Shown: piece after piece, positions 52,892 through 60,809 of the stretch
Numbering within the stretch: the first letter of the stretch is position 1
How the letters are laid out: each line of letters starts with the position of its first letter
Assembly (NCBI RefSeq): GCF_026343115.1
Contig: NZ_JAPEMC010000001.1
Coordinates: 558,001-622,000 of the forward strand
Origin: Streptomyces sp. NBC_00102
Lineage (GTDB): Bacteria > Actinomycetota > Actinomycetes > Streptomycetales > Streptomycetaceae
DNA: 64,000 bases
Direction of reading: 5' to 3'
The notes under the pieces: model-generated
Database searches by the model: none
The model's input: only the letters and a program-made list of their open reading frames with translations
Told to the model about the DNA's origin: nothing
Position numbers and translations under genes: made by a program

Positions 52892-53503
52892 TCAGCGGCG
52901 GCGGTCGGTGACGACCGCCGCGGCGGCGAGTGCGCCCAGGGCGGGTACGGCGAGCGGGGGCAGCTGCCAGGCGGTGAGGGCGACGGCGGCGAACCCGCCG
53001 ACGAGGAGCAGCGAGCCGACGGGATCGGTCACGGTGCGGCGGACGGCCGCGCGCGCCAGTGGCGTCCATCGGGCGCCGGGCCGCCAGGCGGCGGCCGTAC
53101 GGAGCGCCGCGACGGCCAGGGCGAGGGCGCCGAGGACGCTGACCGCCACGAGGAACCGGCCGCAGGGCAGCTGCCCCGACCGGGCGATCCGCCCGTCGAG
53201 GGCGAGCAGCGCGAGGGCCGCGCCGGCCGTCGGGGTGACCAGCAGTCCGGTGCGTACCGCCTCCCGCAGATCGCCGGCGAACTCCCGAAGGCCGCCACGC
53301 CTGTCCTCGGTCTGCCGCCGCAGATGGGCGCAGCCCGCCGCGAACGCCGGTACGAGAGTGATCAGGGGCAGTGCGGCGAGGGCGATCCAGACCCCGGTGA
53401 GCAGGCATTCGGCGAAGAGCGCGAAGCGGGCGAGCCGTTCGGTGCGGCGGCGTACGGCGGCGGGCCGGGTGTGTGCGCGGACGCGGGTGGTGGGTGCGCT
53501 CAT
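52892..53503 (-). CDS. YesL-like (DUF624) membrane protein
   Basis: 203 residues. Four to five hydrophobic segments, opening FALFAECLLTGVWIALAALPLITLVPAFAAG, the DUF624 pattern. In Bacillus, yesL sits in the rhamnogalacturonan operon; its job there is not established. It lies 7 bases after the second permease gene and 104 bases before the lyase, so it is part of the same transcript. Confidence 0.75.
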   Translation of the reverse strand: MSAPTTRVRAHTRPAAVRRRTERLARFALFAECLLTGVWIALAALPLITLVPAFAAGCAHLRRQTEDRRGGLREFAGDLREAVRTGLLVTPTAGAALALLALDGRIARSGQLPCGRFLVAVSVLGALALAVAALRTAAAWRPGARWTPLARAAVRRTVTDPVGSLLLVGGFAAVALTAWQLPPLAVPALGALAAAAVVTDRRR

Positions 53504-53510
53504 GGCCCGG

Positions 53511-54371
53511 TCAGCCCTTCAGCCCGGAGGTGGCCGCGCCTTCGACGAGGTAGCGCTGGAAGGCGAGGAAGAAGGCGAGTACGGGCAGCAGGGCGAGGAC
53601 GGACATGGCGACCATGCCGCCGTAGTCCGCCGCGCTGTCCTGGTCGATGAACATCTTCAGCCCCATGGAGACGGGGTACTTGTCCGGCTCGTTGAGGTAG
53701 AGGAGCGGGCCGAGGAAGTCGTTCCAGGACCAGATGAAGGTGAAGATCGAGCTGGTGATCAGGGCGGGCCGGGAGAGCGGCAGCATGATGTGCCAGTAGA
53801 TCCGGGGGTGTCCGCAGCCGTCGAGCCGGGCCGCCTCGTCGAGTTCGCGGGGCAGGTTCCGCATGAACTGCATCATCAGGAAGACGAAGAACGCGTCGGT
53901 CGCCAGGTACTTCCCGAGGAGCAACGGCACGTAGGTGTTGATGAGTTCCATCTTCTGGAAGAGCACGTACTGCGGAATGATCAGTACGTGGTACGGCAGC
54001 AGGAGGGTGCCGATCATCAGCGAGAAGAGCAGGTTGCGGCCCCGGAAGTCGATCCTGGCGAAGGCGTAGGCGGCGAGCGAGCAGGAGAAGAGCACTCCGG
54101 CCACCGAGCCGAACGCCAGCACCAGCGAGTTGACGAAGAAGGTCGAGACGGGGATGTCGGCGATGCCGTCGTAGAGCTTCCGGTAGTGCTCGAACACCGG
54201 TTGGGTGGGGAAGAGTTCGAGTCCGCCGACGATGTCCTCACTGGGCTTCAGCGAGCTGCCGATCACCCAGAAGAGCGGGTAGAGCACCAGCGCGAGGACC
54301 AGGAGCGCGCCGACGTGCCAGAGCACCGAACGCGACGCGCGGCGCCGGGCCGGGTGGGTGAGCGCACTCAT
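53511..54371 (-). CDS. Carbohydrate ABC transporter permease (MalG type)
   Basis: 286 residues, six membrane segments. The EAA loop ELDEAARLDGCGHPRIYWHIMLPLSRPA is present and complete, showing it contacts an ATPase. ATG overlaps the stop of the first permease (ATGA). Forms a heterodimer with the product of 54368-55339. Confidence 0.93.
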   Translation of the reverse strand: MSALTHPARRRASRSVLWHVGALLVLALVLYPLFWVIGSSLKPSEDIVGGLELFPTQPVFEHYRKLYDGIADIPVSTFFVNSLVLAFGSVAGVLFSCSLAAYAFARIDFRGRNLLFSLMIGTLLLPYHVLIIPQYVLFQKMELINTYVPLLLGKYLATDAFFVFLMMQFMRNLPRELDEAARLDGCGHPRIYWHIMLPLSRPALITSSIFTFIWSWNDFLGPLLYLNEPDKYPVSMGLKMFIDQDSAADYGGMVAMSVLALLPVLAFFLAFQRYLVEGAATSGLKG

Positions 54372-55339
54372 CGGACGTCCTCCTCGTAGTGGACCCAGCG
54401 CCGCTGGGACCAGAACAGAACGGCCGTGACCAGGCCGACCGAGACGAGCAGCATCCAGGCCATGGCGGAGGCGTACCCCATCCGGAGGTTGGTCCAGCCC
54501 TGTTCGTACAGGTAGCAGGTGTAGACGAGCCCGGCGTCGGCCGGACCGCACTTGCTGTTGGTGACGACGTAGGCGGAGGCGAAGATCTGGAAGGAGTGGA
54601 TGGTCTCCAGCAGCAGGTTGAAGAAGAGCACCGGGGAGATCATCGGCAGGGTGATCGAGCGGAACCGCCGCCAGGCGCTCGCGCCGTCCACCTGGGCAGC
54701 CTCGTACAGCTCACGAGGCACCTGCTGGAGACCGGCCAGGAAGATGACCATGGGCGCGCCGAACTGCCAGACGGTGAGCGCCACCAGGGCGTAGATCACC
54801 ATGTCCGGGTCGCCGATCCAGCCGCCGACGTGCACGCCGAAGACCTGGAGCGAACGGTCCACGACGGCGTCGTCCGAGAAGAGGGCGCGCCACACGATGG
54901 CGATGGAGACGCTCGCGCCGACGAGCGAGGGGGCGTAGAACGCGGCCCGGTAGAAGCCCTGGCCGCGTCGCGGCTTGTTGAGCAGCAGGGCAACGCCGAG
55001 CGCCGCCGCCAGCTTGAGCGGGGTGCCCACCAGGACGTACGAGGTCGTGACCTGGACGGACTTGCGCCAGCGGGGGTCGGAGAACATCTCGGTGAAGTTC
55101 TCGAAGCCGACGAAGCGGGGGCTGTCGAAGAGGTTGTAATCGGTGAACGCCAGGTAGAGCGAGGCGAGCATGGGGCCCGCGGTCAGCAGCAGGAAGCCGA
55201 CGATCCACGGGGACATGAACAGATAGCCGGCGAGGTTCTCCCCGCGGGCCCGGCGCCGCCCGGAGGCTGCGGGGGCCTTGCGGGGCGCGGGGCGCTCCTC
55301 GGGCGGCGACGGCGCGGGGGCCGCCTGGGTGTCGGTCAT
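54368..55339 (-). CDS. Carbohydrate ABC transporter permease (MalF type)
   Basis: 323 residues from ATG 55339 (GAGAGGAA ahead). A Pro/Arg-rich N-terminus of about 40 residues, six membrane segments, and the EAA loop ELYEAAQVDGASAWRRFRSITLPMISPV. 11 bases after the binding-protein gene. No ATPase gene accompanies it; a shared MsiK-type ATPase elsewhere is expected in Streptomyces. Confidence 0.93.
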   Translation of the reverse strand: MTDTQAAPAPSPPEERPAPRKAPAASGRRRARGENLAGYLFMSPWIVGFLLLTAGPMLASLYLAFTDYNLFDSPRFVGFENFTEMFSDPRWRKSVQVTTSYVLVGTPLKLAAALGVALLLNKPRRGQGFYRAAFYAPSLVGASVSIAIVWRALFSDDAVVDRSLQVFGVHVGGWIGDPDMVIYALVALTVWQFGAPMVIFLAGLQQVPRELYEAAQVDGASAWRRFRSITLPMISPVLFFNLLLETIHSFQIFASAYVVTNSKCGPADAGLVYTCYLYEQGWTNLRMGYASAMAWMLLVSVGLVTAVLFWSQRRWVHYEEDVR

Positions 55340-55350
55340 CGCCGTTCCTC

Positions 55351-56619
55351 TCAGGAGCCGAGTGCCGTCTTCGCCTCGGAGAAGAACTGCTTCGTCCCGT
55401 CGTCCACCGAGGTCTTGCCGAGGAACACGTCGGCGGCGATGCGCAGGAAGGCGGCTTCGACGATGTCGGCGCCCGCCGGATGCGGGGTGATCGGTTCGAC
55501 GTTGTCGGCGATCTGCTTCTCGTACGCGGCGATCTGCGCGGAGACCCCGGTGGGCTCGTAGGCGTCGAACTGCTCCTCGGTGGCGAGGACGCCCCGGTCG
55601 TAACCCATGATCTTGCCGACCTCGGGGTCGTGGACCATGAAGTCGATGAAGGTGGCCACCTCCTTGGGGTGCTTGGTACGGGCGGACCCGCTGAGCATCA
55701 GCGAGGAGATGTACTGCCCGGTGCGCTTGCCGTCGGTGGTGGGTACGGGCGCGATGGCGAGCGGGGTCTTGGTCTCGGAGGTGTAGCGGACCAGGAAGTT
55801 GTCCCAGGTGAACTCCCCTGCGGAGAGGTCCTTCGAAAGACCCGAAGTGGGCTTGGCCTGTTCGATCTTCTTCGGGTCGGTCAGGACGCCGGCCTTCGTG
55901 CGGGCGTAGTTCTTGTTCCACCAGTCCTCGAGGTCGGCCTCGGTGAAGCCGAGTTTCGCGTCGTCGGTGAAGAAGGCCTTGCCGTTCTGACGCAGGACCA
56001 GGTCGTAGAGATACATGATCCCGCCGCCACCGCTGTCCCCCGGCAGACCGCCCTTGCTGATCTTCTCGGTGGCCGCGTCGTACTCGTCCCAGGTCCAGCC
56101 CTCGGCGGGGGTGACGCCGATCTTCTTGTACTCGGCGGGGTTGTAGATCAGGGCGAAGGTGTTGCCGCCGACCGGGACGCCGACGAGCTTTCCGTCGACC
56201 TCGCCGGCCTTGTCGAGCCCGGCCCTGAAGTGCTCCATGCTGAGGTTCCCTGCCTCGACCTGCGCACTGAGGTCGAGCAGTACCCGCTTGTCGTCGTACT
56301 TGCGCAGGAAGGCGACGGAGTTCTGGAAGACGTCGGGGGCGTTGCCGGCCGAGGCCTGGGTGTTGAACTTCTTCCAGAAGTTCTCGTAGTCCTGGAAGTC
56401 GGTCTTCACCTCGATGTCCGGGTACTTCTTCTCGAACAGGGCGATCGTCCTGTTGATCAGGGAGGCCCGCTCCTGGCCTCCCCACCAGGAGTAGCGGATC
56501 TCCACCTTGCCGCCGGCTCCCGTCCCGCCGTCGCCCCCGCAGCCGGTGGCGAGAAGCCCCAGCGCCACCACGGACACGCCTGCCGCACGCAGTCCCCGGG
56601 TATTTCGCCAAGACGTCAT
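55351..56619 (-). CDS. Extracellular sugar-binding lipoprotein of the ABC transporter
   Basis: 422 residues. Signal peptide with the lipobox LATGC (Cys27), then IRYSWWGGQERASLINRTIALFEKKYPDIEV, the family 1 solute-binding pattern, and GVPVGGNTFALIYNPAEYKKIG. Anchored outside the membrane. Start ATG 56619 (an ATG 4 codons earlier is possible). First gene of the operon, with a strong promoter and two operator-like palindromes upstream. Confidence 0.92.
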   Translation of the reverse strand: MTSWRNTRGLRAAGVSVVALGLLATGCGGDGGTGAGGKVEIRYSWWGGQERASLINRTIALFEKKYPDIEVKTDFQDYENFWKKFNTQASAGNAPDVFQNSVAFLRKYDDKRVLLDLSAQVEAGNLSMEHFRAGLDKAGEVDGKLVGVPVGGNTFALIYNPAEYKKIGVTPAEGWTWDEYDAATEKISKGGLPGDSGGGGIMYLYDLVLRQNGKAFFTDDAKLGFTEADLEDWWNKNYARTKAGVLTDPKKIEQAKPTSGLSKDLSAGEFTWDNFLVRYTSETKTPLAIAPVPTTDGKRTGQYISSLMLSGSARTKHPKEVATFIDFMVHDPEVGKIMGYDRGVLATEEQFDAYEPTGVSAQIAAYEKQIADNVEPITPHPAGADIVEAAFLRIAADVFLGKTSVDDGTKQFFSEAKTALGS

Positions 56620-56662
56620 GACACACCCCATCCCGGGCAGGTCGCACCCCCGCCTCGGTAGA

Positions 56663-56675
56663 TTGAATCGTTCAA
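56663..56675. promoter_or_regulatory. ttgaa-tcg-ttcaa palindrome upstream of the binding-protein gene
   Basis: Perfect 5-bp arms around TCG, 44 bases before the ATG. Related imperfect sites occur upstream of the LacI gene at 60645-60665 and at 60750-60769. Confidence 0.45.
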
Positions 56676-56676
56676 G

Positions 56677-56686
56677 AAAGCGCTTG
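56677..56686. promoter_or_regulatory. Candidate LacI-type operator 1 (aaagcgcttg)
   Basis: Palindromic core AAGCGCTT (56678-56685) with a central CG, typical for LacI-family sites. It lies just downstream of the -10 box, where repressor binding would block initiation. Confidence 0.6.
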
Positions 56687-56691
56687 CCGAC

Positions 56692-56720
56692 AAATTATGG
56701 AGTGGACACGTCAACGTCAA
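56692..56720 (-). promoter_or_regulatory. Promoter of the sugar transport operon
   Basis: Minus strand TTGACG (56715-56720), 17-base spacer, TAATTT (56692-56697). A close match to the vegetative consensus. Confidence 0.75.
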
Positions 56721-56740
56721 CGGTTGTGACAGGATCGGTC

Positions 56741-56750
56741 GAAGCGCTTC
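56741..56750. promoter_or_regulatory. Candidate LacI-type operator 2 (gaagcgcttc)
   Basis: Perfect 10-bp palindrome upstream of the -35 box. Centre lies 64 bases from operator 1, about six helical turns, which would allow looping. Confidence 0.55.
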
Positions 56751-56849
56751 ACCGGGGGCGACGGAACGCCCCGGTTCGGCCGAGAAGCGGGCGCAGCGGC
56801 ACGACAGCCGGGGCGCCCGGGCTCGGGCACCACGAAGTCGGCGGGAACG

Positions 56850-56889
56850 CGGAAGGCCCGAGAGACCTTGCGGTCTCTCGGGCCTTCCG
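56850..56889 (-). terminator. Terminator of the second tRNA-Val gene
   Basis: Perfect 18-bp stem (56850-56867 with 56872-56889), 4-base loop, 6 bases past the tRNA 3' end. Confidence 0.9.
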
Positions 56890-56895
56890 TCCGGG

Positions 56896-56967
56896 TGGGC
56901 GATACTGGGTTCGAACCAGTGACCTCTTCGGTGTGAACGAAGCGCTCTCCCACTGAGCTAATCGCCC
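56896..56967 (-). tRNA. tRNA-Val, anticodon CAC (second copy)
   Basis: Same 72-nt sequence and cloverleaf as the copy at 46758-46829. The upstream region gives a weaker promoter (TAATGT without a clear -35), so expression may depend on read-through from the TIGR02611 gene. Confidence 0.98.
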
Positions 56968-57021
56968 GGGCGCACCGCAAACATTACCGCATGTCAGCGG
57001 TGCTCCTGGACCATCCCGCAC

Positions 57022-57477
57022 TCACTCGCTGATGTTCCACGGCAGGCTGAGGCCGAATCGCCAGAGGTAGACCGCCACCAGCGCAGCCACGATCACCAGG
57101 CCGACCGTGGTGAGGATGATGTTGCGGCGCCGGACCTTGGGGTCGAGCGCCTTCTGCGCGGCCTCGGTGACCTTCCGCCGGGTCCAGCGGAGCACGAGCT
57201 GCGCCCAGACGAACTCGGTCGCCCAGATCGCCATGCCGCCGAAGATCACGAACCACCCCGGCCCGGGCAGCACCAGCATGGCGACACCCGCCGCCACGAC
57301 CGCGAGGCCCACGGCGAAGACGCCCACCTGCCAGCTCACGTGGAGGGCCTTCGATGCCTTGATGAACGCCGGCGCCCGTGAACCGAGCTCACGCTCCGGA
57401 CCCACCCCGCCCCCCGCCGCGGAATCCAGCTCCGCGACCGGCGCGATTCCGTCCCGCTCGTCACTCTGCGCACTCAT
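57022..57477 (-). CDS. TIGR02611-family membrane protein
   Basis: 151 residues from ATG 57477. A soluble N-terminus of about 50 residues is followed by two membrane segments around VLPGPGWFVIFGGMAIWATEF, the family signature, and a third near the C-terminus. Function unknown. A longer frame to 57759 is not supported. It is divergent from ssgB and upstream of tRNA-Val. Confidence 0.8.
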   Translation of the reverse strand: MSAQSDERDGIAPVAELDSAAGGGVGPERELGSRAPAFIKASKALHVSWQVGVFAVGLAVVAAGVAMLVLPGPGWFVIFGGMAIWATEFVWAQLVLRWTRRKVTEAAQKALDPKVRRRNIILTTVGLVIVAALVAVYLWRFGLSLPWNISE

Positions 57478-57667
57478 GGGGCTCAACCTACCCGACCGCT
57501 CTCCGTCACTGGAATGGGTGCATGACGGAAAGTTACACACCGCTGTACGGGGGACCCAAAGAAGCACAAAACGGTCAGAGGGGTTTACAACGCCACCGTA
57601 GGTGGCATGTCGATTTCGCCGACGTGCGAATCCCCGAGCGCACACTGAGCGAAAGGCCCTGGCGCTT

Positions 57668-58081
57668 ATGAACACCACGGTCAGCTGCGAGCTGCACCTG
57701 CGCCTCGTTGTGTCGAGCGAGTCCTCACTGCCTGTACCCGCGGGCCTGCGGTATGACACGGCCGATCCCTATGCCGTGCACGCCACCTTCCACACCGGAG
57801 CGGAGGAGACGGTCGAGTGGGTTTTCGCCCGTGACCTCCTCGCCGAGGGGCTGCACAGGCCCACCGGCACCGGAGACGTCCGCGTCTGGCCATCTCGTAG
57901 TCACGGCCAAGGCGTCGTCTGCATCGCCCTGAGCTCTCCGGAAGGAGAGGCCCTTCTCGAAGCCCCGGCGCGGGCCCTGGAGTCGTTCCTGAAGAGGACC
58001 GACGCCGCGGTTCCGCCGGGCACCGAGCATCGCCACTTCGACCTCGACACCGAGCTCTCACACATCCTGGCCGAAAGCTGA
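57668..58081 (+). CDS. ssgB: Sporulation-specific cell division regulator SsgB
   Basis: 137 residues from ATG 57668, the exact usual length. SsgA-like fold with CELHLRLVVSSESSLPVPA, YAVHATFHTGAEETVEWVFARDLL and SSPEGEALLEAPARALESFLKRT. In S. coelicolor SsgB recruits FtsZ to sporulation septa together with SsgA and is required for sporulation. AAAGG lies 12 bases upstream, a long spacing. Its presence marks the organism as a sporulating streptomycete-type actinobacterium. Confidence 0.97.
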   Translation: MNTTVSCELHLRLVVSSESSLPVPAGLRYDTADPYAVHATFHTGAEETVEWVFARDLLAEGLHRPTGTGDVRVWPSRSHGQGVVCIALSSPEGEALLEAPARALESFLKRTDAAVPPGTEHRHFDLDTELSHILAES

Positions 58082-58101
58082 GCCAGGCAACGAACTGCGG
58101 G

Positions 58102-58128
58102 GCGCCGTCCGACTCGGGGAGACGGCGT
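58102..58128 (+). terminator. Possible ssgB terminator
   Basis: 8-bp stem (58102-58109 with 58121-58128, one G-T pair), 20 bases past the ssgB stop. Confidence 0.5.
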
Positions 58129-58363
58129 CGCGCGGACAACCTCATAGGGCGGACACCGGCGCCGTCACCGCGGAACCCACCGCGGTGGCGGCGCCGGTGC
58201 GTGTGCCCGGCCGCGGCCGGGCGCACGCCCGCGTACGGCTCCAGCCCGGGCCGCCCGCCCTGAGGCGCGGGGACCGGTCCCGGCCCCCGCGCGGGCGGAA
58301 CGAGCCAGTAGAGTCTGCCCGCATCTGCGGGCGCGGCGCCCGCCGGAGGCCAGGGAGCCAAGC

Positions 58364-58936
58364 GTGCTGATCCCACACGACACCCGCATCGCCCTCGACA
58401 CGGTGGTCGATCTGGTGAACACAGCCCCGGAGAGCGGGTCGCCCGACGGCGGGCCCTCGGACGGGATCGCCGGAACCACGGAGCTGTACGCCTTCGCGGC
58501 GCACCACCGCGTCAGCGGAGTCGACCGGCTGGGCGAGAAGGACCTGCGGGCGGTGTGGGACGTACGCGCGAAGTTCGCCTCGGTCTTCGCGGCCGGCGAC
58601 GCCCGCAGCGCGGCCGACCTGGTCAACCAGCTGGTCGCCGCCGCGGGCACCACTCCGCAGCTGACCGACCACGACGGGTACGACTGGCACATCCACTACT
58701 TCGCGCCGGGCGCCTCGATCGCCGACCACCTGGCGGCCGACTGCGGCATGGCGCTGGCGTTCATCGTGGTCACGGGCGAGCAGGAGCGGCTGCGGCGCTG
58801 CGAGGCCCCGGACTGCGGGCGGGCGTTCGTCGACCTCTCGCGCAACCGCTCCCGCCGCTACTGCTCCAGCCGTACCTGCGGCAACCGCCTCCATGTCGCC
58901 GCGTACCGGGCCCGGCGCAAGGAAGCGACCGGCTGA
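58364..58936 (+). CDS. CGNR zinc-finger (ABATE-domain) protein
   Basis: 190 residues from GTG 58364, GGGAG about 7 bases ahead. N-terminal ABATE domain (ALDTVVDLVNT, then helices) and a C-terminal zinc finger RRCEAPDCGRAFVDLSRN, RYCSSRTCGNRLHVAAYR with CGNR and four Cys. Thought to be stress-related transcription factors; targets unknown. Confidence 0.9.
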   Translation: MLIPHDTRIALDTVVDLVNTAPESGSPDGGPSDGIAGTTELYAFAAHHRVSGVDRLGEKDLRAVWDVRAKFASVFAAGDARSAADLVNQLVAAAGTTPQLTDHDGYDWHIHYFAPGASIADHLAADCGMALAFIVVTGEQERLRRCEAPDCGRAFVDLSRNRSRRYCSSRTCGNRLHVAAYRARRKEATG

Positions 58937-59200
58937 GCCGGTCCCGGGCGGGCCTCCACCGGACCGGATTCCGGCCCCGGACACGGTGGGCGGCCCGCTG
59001 CCGGCGGGGTTCGGGAAGCCGGCTGTGGGATTCCGCCCGTTCCCGGAGGGATTCCGGCGCGGAAGACCTCGGCGCGCGAGGGGAGGCGCGGGCGGGGCGG
59101 ACGTACACGCGTCCCGGCCGCCCGCCGGCCCCGGTTCACGGGGCGTTCCCTTCTCGCGGCCTGTTCGCGAGGCGCTTCCTGCCGCTGGAGTGCCTCCGGG
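58937..59200. other. Gap after the CGNR gene
   Basis: GC-rich sequence with several short inverted repeats and no convincing coding frame. Confidence 0.4.
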
Positions 59201-59356
59201 TCACAGCAGGAAGAGATCGTGCAGTGCGGCCATGAGGATCAGGCCTCCGACCACGGTGAGGAAGATCATCAATGGCGGCTGGGAGAGAGCGAAGAGGCAG
59301 CCACGTGGCTCTTCGGCGGTCTGTGCGGGGGCTTCGCCCCGGGATGTGTCCAACAT
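59201..59356 (-). CDS. Candidate small membrane protein, 51 residues
   Basis: ATG 59354-59356 to TGA 59201-59203. Reads MLDTSRGEAPAQTAEEPRGC, then LFALSQPPLM and a hydrophobic stretch IFLTVVGGLILMAAL, ending HDLFLL. One membrane segment at about residues 29-45, third-position GC about 78%. No clear ribosome site is seen; an upstream CTG or leaderless start cannot be excluded. Not assigned to a family. The 163 bases between it and the LacI stop hold nothing else I can recognise. Confidence 0.5.
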   Translation of the reverse strand: MLDTSRGEAPAQTAEEPRGCLFALSQPPLMIFLTVVGGLILMAALHDLFLL

Positions 59357-59519
59357 TTCGTAGTGATCATGACCCAGCCGGGGCCACCGCGGTGATCAAC
59401 CCAGCTTTTGGGGCCGGGAGTTCACCTCGAAGAAGCGCGGAAATCGCCTGGGTGTACGACTCTCCCGCGCCCGTCCGAAGAGCGGCGGTGCGATAGGCCC
59501 CGCTCGGTGAGGAGGGCCG

Positions 59520-60539
59520 TCAGCGGTGGGCGGCGCTGGAGGCGCGGACGACCAGCTCGGGCTGGAGCAGGACGTTCCGGTGCTCGTGGGTGCCGGAAGC
59601 GTCGTCCGCTTCCTCCAGGAGCAGTTCCGCCGCGAGCTGTCCCATCCGGACGGCGGGCTGCCGGACGGACGTGAGCGGGACGGCAGCGGCGGCGGCGAAC
59701 TCGATGTCGTCGTACCCGACGATGGCGACGTCCCCGGGCACGCGCACCCCGGCCGCGTAGAGCGCCTGCAGTACGCCGAGGGCGAGCAGGTCGTTGGCAC
59801 AGAACACGGCGGTGGGGCGGGGCACCAGACCGAGCAGCCGGGCGCCGGCGTCGCGGCCGGCCGCGACGTCCAGCCGGTCGGAGGAGATCTCCACGAGCGC
59901 CTCGGGAGGCAGACCGGCCTCGGCGAGGGCTGCGAGCGCCCCCACCCGGCGGTCGCGGATCTGGTGGAGATCGCCGAGCCCGCTGACGTAGGCGACGCTC
60001 CGGTGGCCCGACTGGAGGAGGTGGCCCACCGCCAGCGCCCCGCCGCGTACGTCGTCCACGGAGACGGAACAGGAGTCCGGGCCGGACGCGACCCGGTCGA
60101 CCAGGACGAACGGAATCCGGTGGCGGCCGAACGACTCCAGGTTGCGTCCGCTCGCGTCCGCCGGGGTGACCAGGACTCCGCAGACCCTCTGTTCGGCGAA
60201 GAGACCGAGGTATTCGGCCTCCTCGGCCGGGTTCTGGTCGCTGTTGCAGACCATGACCCCCAGGCCGGCCTTCCGCGCGGCGCGCTCCGCGCCCCGGGCC
60301 ACGTCCACGAAGAACGGGTTGCCCATGTCGAGGACGAGCAGCGCCATGATGCGGCTGCGTCCGGCCCGCAACTGGCGCGCGGACTCGCTCCGTACGTAAC
60401 CCAGCTCCCCGATGGCGGCGAGGACACGGGCGCGCGTCTCCGGCAGTACCGCGTCGGGCCGGTTGATGACGTTGGAGACCGTGCCCACCGAGACGCCGGC
60501 CCGCCGGGCCACATCCTTGATCCCTGCCACACGCGCCAC
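59520..60539 (-). CDS. LacI-family transcriptional regulator
   Basis: 339 residues from GTG 60539. Helix-turn-helix IKDVARRAGVSVGTVSNVINRP at about 7-28, hinge helix with ESARQLRAGRS, and a periplasmic-binding-protein-like core with MGNPFFVDVARGAERAARKAG and FCANDLLALGVLQAL. A sugar-responsive repressor by family. The nearest sugar genes are the ABC/lyase cluster, whose promoter carries LacI-type palindromes, so it is the likely regulator. Confidence 0.93.
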   Translation of the reverse strand: MARVAGIKDVARRAGVSVGTVSNVINRPDAVLPETRARVLAAIGELGYVRSESARQLRAGRSRIMALLVLDMGNPFFVDVARGAERAARKAGLGVMVCNSDQNPAEEAEYLGLFAEQRVCGVLVTPADASGRNLESFGRHRIPFVLVDRVASGPDSCSVSVDDVRGGALAVGHLLQSGHRSVAYVSGLGDLHQIRDRRVGALAALAEAGLPPEALVEISSDRLDVAAGRDAGARLLGLVPRPTAVFCANDLLALGVLQALYAAGVRVPGDVAIVGYDDIEFAAAAAVPLTSVRQPAVRMGQLAAELLLEEADDASGTHEHRNVLLQPELVVRASSAAHR

Positions 60540-60644
60540 TTGTCCTGCCCCACTGATGCCGGCTGCCGCCTCGGCCGCCGTGACCGGTCGGCGGATTTCT
60601 CCCCATCGTACGGAGGACCGTGGCCGGTCCGGGAGCCGGGCGGA

Positions 60645-60665
60645 CGGATGAAATGATTCAATCCG
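60645..60665. promoter_or_regulatory. Inverted repeat upstream of the LacI gene
   Basis: Imperfect cggat-gaa...ttcaatccg, about 106 bases ahead of the LacI start. On the minus strand it reads ATTGAATCATTTCA, close to ATTGAATCGTTCAA upstream of the binding-protein gene. Confidence 0.4.
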
Positions 60666-60749
60666 CAGCGGCCACGCACCCGCTCACGACGGGCTGCCGT
60701 ACCGTTCCGCCGCGTCGGAACGTCCGGTGCGGGGCCATCCGACGCGGAC

Positions 60750-60769
60750 CGCCTGAATCAATTCAGGCG
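60750..60769. promoter_or_regulatory. cgcctgaat-ca-attcaggcg inverted repeat
   Basis: 9-bp arms with a 2-base centre. It lies downstream of the 60810 gene and upstream of LacI: either an operator or a weak terminator. Confidence 0.4.
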
Positions 60770-60809
60770 GATACGGGCGCCGGCCGGGGCGGGCGCGGAT
60801 CATGGACGC

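Noticed and set aside
50256..54389. Plus-strand open frame of 1377 codons opposite the lyase and permease genes
   Set aside because: It is the shadow of the real minus-strand genes in high-GC DNA, with composition typical of antisense frames (Gly, Glu, Val, Arg rich) and no motif.
46758..56967. Integrative element bounded by tRNA attachment sites
   Set aside because: Both copies are full tRNA genes and no integrase, relaxase or replication gene lies between; kept only as a recombination-prone segment.
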